The notes under the pieces are model-generated. The model made no database searches, had not been told where the DNA came from, and saw only the letters and a program-made list of their open reading frames with translations. The translations under genes and the position numbers were made by a program. DNA of 33,233 nucleotides from Gammaproteobacteria bacterium (lineage in GTDB: Bacteria > Pseudomonadota > Gammaproteobacteria > UBA9214): NCBI GenBank assembly GCA_030632175.1, contig DAOVVG010000002.1:1-33233 (forward strand). Reading direction: 5' to 3'. Position 1 is the first letter of the stretch, and the number at the start of each line of letters is the position of its first letter. Of the stretch, positions 1 through 8,596 are shown piece by piece.

Positions 1-60
1 CGTGTGGTGATTTTTGATGTTGAGATTATTGATGTGGTGTTGGCGGATACGGATGACTGA
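1..60 (+). pseudogene. Inverted copy of the last 19 codons and stop of slpA (fragment)
   Basis: Read on the plus strand, these bases encode the same 19 C-terminal residues as the intact slpA on the other strand, except that Leu is replaced by Val at the third codon, and they end in TGA. The fragment belongs to the left arm of the inverted repeat. It is cut by the window edge, so it could be the tail of a longer inverted duplicate, a rearranged fragment, or an assembly artefact. In E. coli the gene after slpA(fkpB) is ispH; no ispH sequence is seen here. Confidence 0.6.
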
Positions 61-248
61 GGTTTGTGTGTTTTATTCGTACAATCTATCGCGGACAAGG
101 TCCGCTCCTACACTAACCGCCGTTAATCGGTCCACCTGTAGGAGCGGACCTTGTCCGCGATAGATTGTACGAATAAAACACACAAACCTCAGTCATCCGT
201 ATCCGCCAACACCACATCAATAATCTCAACATCAAAAATCAACACACG
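1..248. repeat. Long inverted repeat, two 112-bp arms around a 24-bp centre
   Basis: Bases 1-112 are the reverse complement of 137-248 with one mismatch (position 7 against 242). The centre is 113-136. The right arm contains the last 60 bases of slpA and 52 bases downstream of it; the left arm is an inverted copy of both. Within each arm lies a REP-like core (about 88-112 and 137-161) of the kind GGAGCGGACCTTGTCCGCGA, which resembles dispersed REP sequences common in Pseudomonas and other gammaproteobacteria. The repeat is seen directly. Whether it is real chromosomal structure or a fold-back artefact at a contig end cannot be decided from one sequence. Confidence 0.95.
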
Positions 249-638
249 CCCTGCCAGCGGGTGATTAAAATCCACCTCAACACTGGTGTCATCTGTGGAA
301 ACAATCATTCCGGGTAATTCTTCACCCTCCGGGGTATCAAAACCAATAATACAACCGGGCTCCAGCGCCATTTCTGCAGGAAAATCCGCACGTGGCAAGC
401 GGTGCACTTTTTCGGGGTCACGCAAACCAAAGGCCTGTTCCGGGAAAAGACTCAGTCGCTGGGTGTCACCGGGACGCAAACCATAGAGACCCAGCTCCAG
501 CCCCTCGACCAGCGTTCCGTCGCCGAGGATAAATGTCAGCGGCTCGTCATCAAAGGTACTCTCGGCAACCGTACCATCTTCCAGCGTCAGGGAAAGATGC
601 AGTGTAACGGTGCTTTCAGGGCTGATCGGATATTTCAC
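189..638 (-). CDS. slpA: FKBP-type peptidyl-prolyl cis-trans isomerase SlpA/FkpB
   Basis: This 149-residue cytoplasmic FKBP-fold protein belongs to the SlyD/SlpA branch, which catalyses prolyl isomerisation and acts as a chaperone. Family landmarks are the LEDGTVAEST segment near residues 19-28, the LGDGTLVEGLE segment near 38-48, and the conserved VDFNHPLAG near the C-terminus, where the insert-in-flap domain returns to the FKBP core. The length matches E. coli FkpB. The start is GTG and has no clear Shine-Dalgarno sequence. The gene is last in murJ-ribF-ileS-lspA-slpA, 175 bases after lspA, a gap that holds an imperfect hairpin. Its final 60 bases are duplicated in inverse orientation at 1-60. 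The assignment is firm from sequence and position. Confidence 0.93.
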   Translation of the reverse strand: MKYPISPESTVTLHLSLTLEDGTVAESTFDDEPLTFILGDGTLVEGLELGLYGLRPGDTQRLSLFPEQAFGLRDPEKVHRLPRADFPAEMALEPGCIIGFDTPEGEELPGMIVSTDDTSVEVDFNHPLAGRVLIFDVEIIDVVLADTDD

Positions 639-677
639 GTAAGGGCGTCTCGAAGCGTTTTAAACATCATGGCAGTT

Positions 678-761
678 GCAGGGCGGGTAAAGCGAAGCGT
701 AGCCGTCAGGAAATGGTGCTGGCTTGATGGCTACGCCGCTGCGCGCCTTTACCTATCCTGC
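678..761. repeat. Imperfect hairpin / dispersed-repeat-like palindrome in the lspA-slpA gap
   Basis: The left arm (about 678-704, GCAGG then GGTAAAGCGAAGCGTAGCC) is complementary, with small bulges, to the right arm (about 729-761, GGCTACGCC to CTTTACC then CCTGC). It occupies most of the 175-base gap between lspA and slpA. A smaller palindrome, TATTCGT and ACGAATA, lies at 787-793 and 803-809. The sequence resembles dispersed intergenic repeats seen in many proteobacteria. No second copy exists in this window, so its repeat nature is inferred. It could stabilise or attenuate the operon transcript ahead of slpA. Confidence 0.5.
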
Positions 762-813
762 GGCCTCCCGGATTAATTTACCTTTGTATTCGTTATCATG
801 TTACGAATAAGTA

Positions 814-1287
814 CTAGCCAACCCGGGTAGTTTCCCTGTTACCCAGGAGCGCATCCAGCAATAGCAGAAATGCACCTACCGAAATCGCAGCATCTGCGAC
901 ATTAAAAGCCGGCCAGTGCCAACTGCCGTAATAGACATCAATAAAGTCGATCACGTAACCGTACACCAGCCGGTCGATCAGGTTACCGGCAGCGCCGCCA
1001 AGGATTAACGCCAGCGCCAGGCTGGTGCCTGTTTCCCTTGCCGACAGGCGCCGCAGCCAGACAAGCAGCACACCGATAACGATGACCGCCAGCACGACAA
1101 AGAACCAGCGTTGCCAACCGGAAGCATCGCTGAGAAAACTGAACGCCGCACCCGGATTATAAGCCTTGTACAAGGCAATAAACGGAACCACTGCAACCTG
1201 CTGGTGCAGGGTGAGCATGGCGTCAGCCAGCAACTTGGTGCACTGATCAACCAGCAGCACGACAACGGACACCCACAACCATTTCAA
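814..1287 (-). CDS. lspA: Lipoprotein signal peptidase (signal peptidase II)
   Basis: This 157-residue inner-membrane aspartyl protease cleaves the signal peptide of prolipoproteins after diacylglyceryl modification. Four hydrophobic segments are visible. The two catalytic aspartates are expected at D114 in GNLIDR-VYGYVIDF and at D132 in FNVADAAI, both in their conserved motifs; YNPGAAFS near residue 43 is also typical. The only in-frame start after the upstream TGA is TTG at 1287, because the nearby ATG is out of frame, so a TTG start is likely. ileS ends 24 bases upstream, which indicates translation from the same operon mRNA. Substrates in this window could include the lipoproteins at 24849 and 29715. 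Confidence 0.96.
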   Translation of the reverse strand: MKWLWVSVVVLLVDQCTKLLADAMLTLHQQVAVVPFIALYKAYNPGAAFSFLSDASGWQRWFFVVLAVIVIGVLLVWLRRLSARETGTSLALALILGGAAGNLIDRLVYGYVIDFIDVYYGSWHWPAFNVADAAISVGAFLLLLDALLGNRETTRVG

Positions 1288-1311
1288 GGCACTGTTCTCG
1301 CTGGACCGTGT

Positions 1312-4158
1312 TCAGGCAAAACGACGCTGTTCGCCGGCGCCGCTGACATTTTCGACACAACGTCCGCAAATTTCCGGGTGATCCGCACTGGCGCCGACAT
1401 CCTCACGATGATGCCAGCAGCGCGCACACTTGGCATGTGTCGAAGCCGCCACCCTGATACTGAATGTCAACCCGGGGACATCCGCAGCCACGGCGTCATC
1501 CGGGCATTCACTGGCGGCATGAACACGCGCAGCGGAGGTAATCAGCAAAAACCGCAACTCGTCACCCACCGCATTCAACAGGGTGTGTGTTTCGTCATCC
1601 GCATACAGGTCCACCTCTGCTGCCAGTGATGAGCCGATCTTGCCGGCGGCACGCAGTTTCTCCAGCTCCTTGCTGACTGCTTCCCGCACGGTAATGATCT
1701 GATCCCAATAGCAAACCCCCATGCGCTGCAAAATCTCACCCTCGGAATAATAGGCCGGTGGTAATTCATACCAGCTAGACAGAAACACGGAATCTTCATG
1801 CTTGCCAGGGAGATGCTGCCAGATTTCCTCGGCAGTAAAACTCAAAATCGGTGCCAGCCAGCGTGCCAGCGCTTCAACAACATGATACATGGCGGACTGC
1901 GCCGAACGCCTGGCGACACTGTTCTCCTGCGTGGTGTACTGGCGGTCCTTGATAATGTCCAGGTAAAAACTGCCCATATCCACGTTACAGAAATTGTGCA
2001 CCAGCTGATATATGCGGTGAAACTCGTAACTCTCGTACGCCTGCTTGATCTGGTCCTGCAATTCGCGCGTGCGTTCCAGTGTCCAGCGATCCAGGCACAG
2101 CATCTGCTCGGGATCCAGCAGGTCCTTTTCGGGATCAAACCCGGAAAGATTGGCGAGCAAAAAGCGCGCCGTATTACGCAAGCGGCGATAGGCCTCCGCG
2201 GTACGTTTCAGGATCTCGTCCGAGACATTCATTTCGCCGCGATAGTCTGTCGCGGCCACCCACAGGCGCAGGATATCGGCACCCAGTGAATTGACAATCT
2301 TTTGTGGTGCCACCACGTTGCCACGTGACTTGGACATCTTCTGCCCCTTGGCATCCACTGTAAAACCGTGCGTCAGCACCGTCTTGTATGGAGCCGTTCC
2401 GCGCATCGCAATCGAACTCAGCAACGACGACTGGAACCAGCCACGGTGCTGGTCAGAACCCTCAAGGTACAGATCAGCCGGCACACCCAGTTGCGCGCGC
2501 TGTTCCAGCACGGAAAAGTGTGACACCCCGGAATCAAACCACACATCCAGCGTATCCCCGACCTTGTCGTAATCATCCGCCTCAGCACCAAGCAGTTCCT
2601 CTGCCTCCAGTTCAAACCAGGCATCAATGCCCTGTACTTCCACCTTATTGGCAACCTCTTCTATCAGGCGCGCCGTCTGCGGGTGCAACTCACCGGTTTG
2701 CCGGTGAATGAACAGCGTAATCGGCACACCCCAGGTGCGCTGCCGCGAGACACACCAGTCCGGCCGGTTAGCAACCATTCCCTCGATGCGGGCCTCGCCC
2801 CAGTCAGGCAGCCATTGCACGTCCTTAATCGCATCCAGCGCAGCGGCACGCAGTCCCGCCTGCTCCATGCTGATAAACCACTGCGGTGTCGCCCGGAAAA
2901 TGATCGGTGTCTTGTGACGCCAGCAATGCGGGTAGCTGTGGTGCAGCATCTCTTCGTGTACCAGCGCACCCTTGCCCTTCAATACTTCAATAACATGATC
3001 GTTGGCCTTGAAGACATGCTCACCGGCAAACAGCTCGGTATCGGGCAGAAAACAGCCCCGGCTGTCGACAGGATTATCGACCGGCAGGTCGTAACGACTG
3101 CCAACCACATAGTCATCCTGACCATGACCAGGGGCCGTGTGCACGGCACCGGTGCCAGCCTCTGCGGTCACATGATCACCGAGAACAATCGGCACCTCCC
3201 GATCATAGAACGGGTGCCCCAACAGCTGTCCTTCCAGGTCACTGCCCTTGCAGTAGGCAATCACCCGGTATTTCTCGACACCAAAACGCAGCATCACATC
3301 CTTGAGCAAACCCTCGGCCAGCAACAAACGTTCGGTACCCGTGTCGGTCTCGCATTGCACCACGGCGTATTCGAATTCCGGATTCAGTGAGACCGCGCGA
3401 TTCGCTGGCAGGGTCCAGGGGGTCGTCGTCCAGATCACAACCGAGAACGGCCCTTCGCCGGCATGTCCCTCGACATGGTGGCAACAGGACAGCAGGCCCT
3501 CTTCATTCAAGACGCGGAAACGAACATCAATGGCCGGGGAGTTCTTGTCCTCGTACTCAACCTCAGCCTCAGCCAGCGCCGAACCGCAATCCGTACACCA
3601 GTGCACCGGCTTGAAACCCTTGTGCAGGTGGTTGTTGTCGACTATACGACCCAGCGCGCGAATGATATTCGCCTCGTACTGGTAATCCATGGTGAGATAG
3701 GGATTCTGCCATTCACCAAACACTCCCAAACGAACAAAATCCTTGCGCTGTCCGTCAACCTGCTTGCCGGCATAGTCACGACAGGCCTTTCTGAAGGTGG
3801 CAGCATCGACCTTGACCCCGGCCTTGCCAATCTTCTTTTCTACATTGAGCTCAATCGGCAGCCCATGACAATCCCAGCCCGGAACATAGGGTGCGTCATA
3901 ACCACTCAGGGTCTTGCTCTTGACGATAATATCCTTCAACACCTTGTTGACGGCATGACCGATATGAATTTCACCATTGGCATACGGCGGACCGTCATGC
4001 AGTACAAAGCGCGGACGACTTTCACCCGCGCGTCGCAACTGCCCGTAGATATCCATTTCATCCCAGCGCTTGAGCATGTCAGGTTCGCGATTGGACAAAT
4101 TGCCCTTCATCGGAAAGGCCGTCTTGGGAAGGTTCAGTGTGTCTTTGTAATCAGTCAT
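1312..4158 (-). CDS. ileS: Isoleucyl-tRNA synthetase
   Basis: This 948-residue cytoplasmic class I aminoacyl-tRNA synthetase charges tRNA-Ile and edits mischarged valine. The HIGH signature is at residues 65-68 and KMSKS at 607-611. The GWDCHGLPIE stretch near residue 94 and the CP1 editing insert between the catalytic halves are of the bacterial IleRS type. The C-terminus ends in a four-cysteine zinc finger (CARCW and CGRC), as in E. coli. The length matches the bacterial IleRS1 form. It lies between ribF (72 bases upstream) and lspA (24 bases downstream), the conserved gammaproteobacterial order. Confidence 0.98.
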   Translation of the reverse strand: MTDYKDTLNLPKTAFPMKGNLSNREPDMLKRWDEMDIYGQLRRAGESRPRFVLHDGPPYANGEIHIGHAVNKVLKDIIVKSKTLSGYDAPYVPGWDCHGLPIELNVEKKIGKAGVKVDAATFRKACRDYAGKQVDGQRKDFVRLGVFGEWQNPYLTMDYQYEANIIRALGRIVDNNHLHKGFKPVHWCTDCGSALAEAEVEYEDKNSPAIDVRFRVLNEEGLLSCCHHVEGHAGEGPFSVVIWTTTPWTLPANRAVSLNPEFEYAVVQCETDTGTERLLLAEGLLKDVMLRFGVEKYRVIAYCKGSDLEGQLLGHPFYDREVPIVLGDHVTAEAGTGAVHTAPGHGQDDYVVGSRYDLPVDNPVDSRGCFLPDTELFAGEHVFKANDHVIEVLKGKGALVHEEMLHHSYPHCWRHKTPIIFRATPQWFISMEQAGLRAAALDAIKDVQWLPDWGEARIEGMVANRPDWCVSRQRTWGVPITLFIHRQTGELHPQTARLIEEVANKVEVQGIDAWFELEAEELLGAEADDYDKVGDTLDVWFDSGVSHFSVLEQRAQLGVPADLYLEGSDQHRGWFQSSLLSSIAMRGTAPYKTVLTHGFTVDAKGQKMSKSRGNVVAPQKIVNSLGADILRLWVAATDYRGEMNVSDEILKRTAEAYRRLRNTARFLLANLSGFDPEKDLLDPEQMLCLDRWTLERTRELQDQIKQAYESYEFHRIYQLVHNFCNVDMGSFYLDIIKDRQYTTQENSVARRSAQSAMYHVVEALARWLAPILSFTAEEIWQHLPGKHEDSVFLSSWYELPPAYYSEGEILQRMGVCYWDQIITVREAVSKELEKLRAAGKIGSSLAAEVDLYADDETHTLLNAVGDELRFLLITSAARVHAASECPDDAVAADVPGLTFSIRVAASTHAKCARCWHHREDVGASADHPEICGRCVENVSGAGEQRRFA

Positions 4159-4230
4159 CTATCCAGTTACCGCCAAGGGGCAAAAAGCGCGCAGAAAGCG
4201 CAAGGTTATAACCTAATAACAGGTTGAATC

Positions 4231-5196
4231 CTACTTATCTTTGCTAATAGGGTCATCGAATCCGGGCTGCGCCTGCCTGAAGAAATCCCTCGCCTGTTCG
4301 GCATCCTGCTGAATTTGCAGTTTCAGCACGTCAAAGGAATCAAACTTGCGTTCAGGGCGCAATTTCTTCAGAAAACTGACCCGTACATGACGCCCGTAGA
4401 TTTCACGGTCGAAGTCGAACAGGTGCACCTCCAGCAAGGAGCGGGTGCCATCAACGGTCGGCCGGTTACCGACATTCGCCACCCCGCACAGGGGCTGGTC
4501 TTCAATACCGTGCATTTCGACGGCAAACACCCCGGCCACCGGTACCAGGGTACGGTGCAGGAAGATATTGGCCGTCGGAAAGCCAATGGTCCGGCCGCGC
4601 TTGTCACCGTGTGCGACCCGCCCGCTCATCCAGTAAGGCCGCCCCAACAGCAGCGCCGCCCCGGACAAGTCTCCCTGCAGCAGGGCCTCCCGGATACGCG
4701 TACTGCTGACACGCGCCGTCCCGACACAGAAAGTATGCATATTTATCACCGGAAAGCCGCGTTCGCGGCCGGCCGCTTCCAGCATTTCGAAGTTACCGCC
4801 ACGCGCCTTGCCATAACGAAAATCGTCCCCGACAACCAGGTACTTTACCTCCAGACCATCCAGTAAAATACGTTGTATAAATTTTTTTGGTTCAAGGCTC
4901 GCCAGATGATCGTCAAACCGCAGACAGACGACACGGTCAATACCACAGTGTTGCAAAACCTCCAGCTTTTCCCGGAAGCGTGTCAGTCGGGGTGGCGCCG
5001 CTTCCGGTGCAAAATATTCACGCGGCTGCGGTTCAAAGGTTACCAGCGTAACCGGCAATTGCCGGCTCCTGCCCTGCTCTACCAGTCGCGCAAGCACGGC
5101 CTGATGACCAAGATGCACGCCATCGAAGCTGCCGATCGTTGCTGCACAACCCCGGTGTTCAGCTCGCAAATTGTATAAACCACGAACCAGTTCCAT
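4231..5196 (-). CDS. ribF: Bifunctional riboflavin kinase / FAD synthetase
   Basis: This 321-residue enzyme phosphorylates riboflavin to FMN and adenylates FMN to FAD. The N-terminal FAD-synthetase half has the nucleotidyltransferase motif GSFDGVHLGH (residues about 22-31) and VSSTRIRE near 164. The C-terminal riboflavin-kinase half has GRTIGFPTAN near 201-210 and GVANVGNRPT further on. The length is typical of bacterial bifunctional RibF. It is 53 bases downstream of murJ and 72 bases upstream of ileS, in the same orientation, and is probably expressed from the murJ-side promoter. Confidence 0.97.
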   Translation of the reverse strand: MELVRGLYNLRAEHRGCAATIGSFDGVHLGHQAVLARLVEQGRSRQLPVTLVTFEPQPREYFAPEAAPPRLTRFREKLEVLQHCGIDRVVCLRFDDHLASLEPKKFIQRILLDGLEVKYLVVGDDFRYGKARGGNFEMLEAAGRERGFPVINMHTFCVGTARVSSTRIREALLQGDLSGAALLLGRPYWMSGRVAHGDKRGRTIGFPTANIFLHRTLVPVAGVFAVEMHGIEDQPLCGVANVGNRPTVDGTRSLLEVHLFDFDREIYGRHVRVSFLKKLRPERKFDSFDVLKLQIQQDAEQARDFFRQAQPGFDDPISKDK

Positions 5197-5249
5197 CAGC
5201 AGGGACCGACCTCAACAGTAAACGTGAAAGTATAAGGCATCAGCAGGTG

Positions 5250-6836
5250 TCAGGCAGAACCCTGGTCCTCATCGTGCCGGATTTTCCAGAGACTCCTGAG
5301 CCGCAAACCAACCAGCTGTAACACAATAAAATAGGCCGCTGCCCCCGCCGTAATCGAGACAAACAGCCCGGAGATCCGCAACCAGACAGACCAGTCCAGC
5401 CATACCTGCATGCCCGGTACACCCCAGAAAAGTACTGCGCCCAGCGCAAAACCAGACAGACCGATTTGCAGAAAAAACCGCCTCCAGCCCAATTCCGGAC
5501 GGTAAACCTGGTGTTTTCTCAGCATGCGGTATAGCAAACCGGCGTTCACCCAGGCGGCTATCGACGTCGCCAACGCCAGACCGGCATGCGGACCAGGCAC
5601 GCTGAGCATGACCAGTGGCACAACAAAAACCAGGTTCAGCGCCATGTTGGTTACCAGTGCAACGATGGCAATACGCACCGGGGTGCGGGTGTCCTTGCGT
5701 GAATAAAATGCGGGCGCCAGCACCTTCACCAACATGAATGCAGGCAGCCCGAGGGTATAAGCCATCAGGCTCAGACCAGCCATGTCGACATCCGCGGTAT
5801 TGAAATCGCCGTAATTGAACAGGGTTGCCAGCATCGGTCGCGCCAGCATAAACAGACCGATGGCCGACGGCAGCGCAACCAACAGCACCAGCCGCAGTCC
5901 CCAGTCAACAGTGCGGGAAAATTCCTCCAGCGAGTCTGTGGCATGACTGCGTGACAGGCTCGGCAGAATGACGGTTGACAGTGCAATGGCAAACACCCCC
6001 AACGGAAATTCAACCAGTCGGTCAGAGTAGTACAGCCAGCTGACACTGCCTGCCACCAGGAACGAGGCAATCAGGGTATCGAACAACAGGTTAATCTGGG
6101 CAACAGACGAACCGATAATCCCCGGCAGCATAAGTTTCATGATGCGGCGTACACCCGCGTCCCGCATGCCCCACTGCGGGCGGGGAAACAGGCCCACGCG
6201 TTTCAGTGACGGCAGCAGAAACAGCACCTGCACAATACCGGCTACCAGCACACCACCGGCCAGCGCCAGTTCCGGCTGGGCCAGTCGCGGTGAAACCACG
6301 ATGGCTGCGCCAATCAACACCACGTTCAGCCACACCGGGGCAAAGGAAGCCGCGGCAAAACGACCGTAGGTATTCAGAATTCCCGCAGCAAACGCCACCA
6401 GCGACACCAGCAACAGATAGGGGAAAGTCATGCGCAGCATCATGGCGGCCAGGTCAAACTGCGCCGGGTCGCGGTACAGGAACCCGGGAGCAAACACAGC
6501 CACCAGCACCGGGCTCGCCAGCACTCCGATCACCGTAATCAGGGACAAAATACCCAGCAGGGTACCGGCGACCCGGTTAACCAGCTGCTGCACCTCACGG
6601 GCATCCTGCTGTTCCTTGTATTCGGCAATAATCGGCACGAATGCCTGCGAGAAAGCGCCTTCAGCAAACAGACGTCGCATGAAATTCGGAATTTTAAAGG
6701 CGACAAAAAAGGCGTCCATACTGGCATCGGCGCCAAACCAGCGTGCCAGCACGATATCCCTGACCAGCCCGAGAACCCGGGATACCAGCGTCATACTCCC
6801 GACTATTGCTGTATTTTTCAGTAACTTACGACTCAT
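5250..6836 (-). CDS. murJ: Lipid II flippase MurJ (MviN family)
   Basis: This polytopic inner-membrane protein of the MOP superfamily moves lipid II across the membrane for peptidoglycan synthesis. About fourteen hydrophobic segments cover 528 residues, close to the family norm. The N-terminal MSRKLLKNTAIVGSMTLVSR is typical of MviN, with SRVLGLVRD following; the GADASMDAFFVAFKIPN stretch is the conserved first loop. I chose the ATG at 6836; a TTG two codons upstream is also open. It is the first gene of the minus-strand operon and diverges from rpsT, a long-conserved arrangement. Confidence 0.95.
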   Translation of the reverse strand: MSRKLLKNTAIVGSMTLVSRVLGLVRDIVLARWFGADASMDAFFVAFKIPNFMRRLFAEGAFSQAFVPIIAEYKEQQDAREVQQLVNRVAGTLLGILSLITVIGVLASPVLVAVFAPGFLYRDPAQFDLAAMMLRMTFPYLLLVSLVAFAAGILNTYGRFAAASFAPVWLNVVLIGAAIVVSPRLAQPELALAGGVLVAGIVQVLFLLPSLKRVGLFPRPQWGMRDAGVRRIMKLMLPGIIGSSVAQINLLFDTLIASFLVAGSVSWLYYSDRLVEFPLGVFAIALSTVILPSLSRSHATDSLEEFSRTVDWGLRLVLLVALPSAIGLFMLARPMLATLFNYGDFNTADVDMAGLSLMAYTLGLPAFMLVKVLAPAFYSRKDTRTPVRIAIVALVTNMALNLVFVVPLVMLSVPGPHAGLALATSIAAWVNAGLLYRMLRKHQVYRPELGWRRFFLQIGLSGFALGAVLFWGVPGMQVWLDWSVWLRISGLFVSITAGAAAYFIVLQLVGLRLRSLWKIRHDEDQGSA

Positions 6837-6997
6837 GGCCAAATATGCTTTTTATCATCAACAGGGAACAGACCGCATTGAATCAGGAAAGGTATCAACT
6901 AAAACAGTCGCTTACCAGCAAAGCCTGCGGGAATAACCTCGCTGCCGGCAGCAGCGGCGGAACCAGCCAGTCAGGTGGTGGAATTACCGCCCCGAGA

Positions 6998-7026
6998 TTG
7001 ACAAATCCGGCTGAAATCCGCATAGT
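6998..7026 (+). promoter_or_regulatory. Sigma-70 promoter for rpsT
   Basis: TTGACA at 6998-7003 is followed after exactly 17 bases by CATAGT at 7021-7026. This predicts a short leader of about 30 bases before the TTG start of rpsT. The -35 hexamer is a perfect match and the -10 matches four of six positions. Confidence 0.65.
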
Positions 7027-7065
7027 ACGCCGTCTTTCGAATCAAGAGATGCAGGAGCAGTTCCT

Positions 7066-7326
7066 TTGGCCAATTCAGCACAAGCACTCAAACGCTCACG
7101 GCAGGCAGAAAAGAGCCGTCAGCGGAACGCCAGTCAGCGGTCCAACATGCGCACAGCCATTAAAAAAGTTATCGCGGCGATTGCAGCCGGCGATCGTGAC
7201 CAAGCCAAACAGGCTTACGATTCAGCCGTACCGGTAATTGACAACGCAGCCGGCAAAGGTCTTATCCATGCCAACAAGGCAGCTCGCCATAAAAGCCGTC
7301 TGAATAATCATATTCGCAGCCTCTAG
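7066..7326 (+). CDS. rpsT: 30S ribosomal protein S20
   Basis: This 86-residue, Lys/Arg/Ala-rich primary 16S-rRNA-binding protein has the full S20 pattern from MANSAQALKRSRQ to HKSRLNNHI. The start codon is TTG with an AGGAG at 7053-7057, 8 bases upstream. E. coli rpsT also starts with UUG, and the weak start is part of its translational autoregulation, so the same control is plausible here. It has its own promoter and ends in a strong bidirectional terminator shared with proB. Confidence 0.97.
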   Translation: MANSAQALKRSRQAEKSRQRNASQRSNMRTAIKKVIAAIAAGDRDQAKQAYDSAVPVIDNAAGKGLIHANKAARHKSRLNNHIRSL

Positions 7327-7342
7327 GCCGCACAGCATACTT

Positions 7343-7377
7343 AATAAAAAAGCCGGTCACTGACCGGCTTTTTTATT
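7343..7377. terminator. Bidirectional intrinsic terminator between rpsT and proB
   Basis: The 9-bp stem AGCCGGTCA (7351-7359) and TGACCGGCT (7361-7369) is flanked by an A-run on the left and a T-run on the right. It would therefore stop transcripts from rpsT on the plus strand and from proB on the minus strand. Confidence 0.93.
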
Positions 7378-7416
7378 GCTCGCGGTTTCATAAACCAGCT
7401 ACAACAATTTTACTGC

Positions 7417-8544
7417 TCAGGTCGTCATCACCAGGTTATCGCGGTGCACCAGTTCTACCTCATCGACATAGCCCAGCAATGCCTCGATGCGGCTGCTCGG
7501 CTGACCAATAATTTTTTCTGATTCCGACGCACTGTAATTCACCAGGCCACGGGCAATTTCCTCGCCCGACGGCCCCAGGCAAACCACCAGGTCACCGCGC
7601 TGGAAATTACCCTCAACCCGGGTAACGCCCACCGGCAACAAACTGCTGCCTGAACTGCGCAACTTGTTCACCGCACCGTCATCCAGCAGCAAACGTCCCC
7701 GCACCTGTAACTGGCCCGCAAGCCATTGCTTGCGAGCCGCAAACGGCGCACAGGCAGGATACAAACGCGTACCCAGCGCTTCATCAGCCGCCAGCCGTTG
7801 CAGAACATTGTTTTCATTACCGGAGGCAATCAGTGTCAATACACCGGAACGCGCCGCGCGGGCCGCCGCCCTCACCTTGGTCAGCATCCCACCGCGGCCC
7901 AGTGCCCCGGCGCTGCCGGCAGCCATGGTTTCCAGGGCAACATCGCCGGCCTGCGCCTCCGGTATCAGCTTCGCAGCAGGATTGGTGCGTGGATCGCTGT
8001 CGAGCAAACCATCCTGATCCGTCAACAGTACCAGCAGATCGGCACCCACCAGATTGGCAACCAGCGCCGCCAGGGTGTCGTTATCTCCCAAACGAATTTC
8101 ATCGGTAGTCACTGTGTCGTTTTCATTAACGATCGGTATCACACCCAGACCCAGCAATGTCTGCAGGGTACTGCGGGCATTGAGGTAACGCTGCCGGTCG
8201 GCAAGATCTTCGTGTGTCAGCAGTACCTGGGCGGTATGCAAGCCGTATTTCTGGAACCGTGATTCGTATGCCTGCACCAGTCCCATCTGCCCGACGGCTG
8301 CAGCTGCCTGCAGTTCATGCAGCGCATGAGGGCGCTGCGTCCACCCCAGCCGTGTCATACCTTCGGCCACTGCACCGGATGACACCAGCAGGATTTCATG
8401 ACCGGCCTGCTGCAGGGTAGCCATCTGCCCAACCCAGTCGTTAATCGCATCAGCGGCCAGCCCCTGTCCGTCGTTGGTTAACAGCGCACTGCCGATCTTG
8501 ATGACCCAGCGCTGGCACTCACTTGTTTTAATCTTCTCGGACAT
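7417..8544 (-). CDS. proB: Glutamate 5-kinase
   Basis: This 375-residue cytoplasmic enzyme performs the first step of proline synthesis, ATP-dependent phosphorylation of glutamate. The N-terminal amino-acid-kinase domain starts with VIKIGSALLTN and contains LLVSSGAV, the IVNENDTV segment and LLTDQDGL. A C-terminal PUA domain (about residues 280-365) follows, as in E. coli ProB. An ATG twelve codons further upstream (8580) is open, but the start at 8544 gives the family length. No good Shine-Dalgarno sequence precedes either. obgE ends 52 bases upstream, so proB is probably cotranscribed with obgE. Confidence 0.95.
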   Translation of the reverse strand: MSEKIKTSECQRWVIKIGSALLTNDGQGLAADAINDWVGQMATLQQAGHEILLVSSGAVAEGMTRLGWTQRPHALHELQAAAAVGQMGLVQAYESRFQKYGLHTAQVLLTHEDLADRQRYLNARSTLQTLLGLGVIPIVNENDTVTTDEIRLGDNDTLAALVANLVGADLLVLLTDQDGLLDSDPRTNPAAKLIPEAQAGDVALETMAAGSAGALGRGGMLTKVRAAARAARSGVLTLIASGNENNVLQRLAADEALGTRLYPACAPFAARKQWLAGQLQVRGRLLLDDGAVNKLRSSGSSLLPVGVTRVEGNFQRGDLVVCLGPSGEEIARGLVNYSASESEKIIGQPSSRIEALLGYVDEVELVHRDNLVMTT

Positions 8545-8596
8545 AGGTTTGGTATAACGGTACCCGTCACATACTGACATATATTGAAACCAGAGG

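Noticed and set aside
402..776. A 124-codon plus-strand frame across the start of slpA
   Set aside because: Antisense to a clear slpA and running into the hairpin gap; no ribosome-binding site or family match.
2683..3390. A 235-codon frame antisense to ileS
   Set aside because: Shadow of ileS; no supporting context.
3463..4227. A 254-codon open frame antisense to ileS
   Set aside because: It lies fully within ileS on the other strand, has no recognisable motif, and is explained by codon bias of the real gene.
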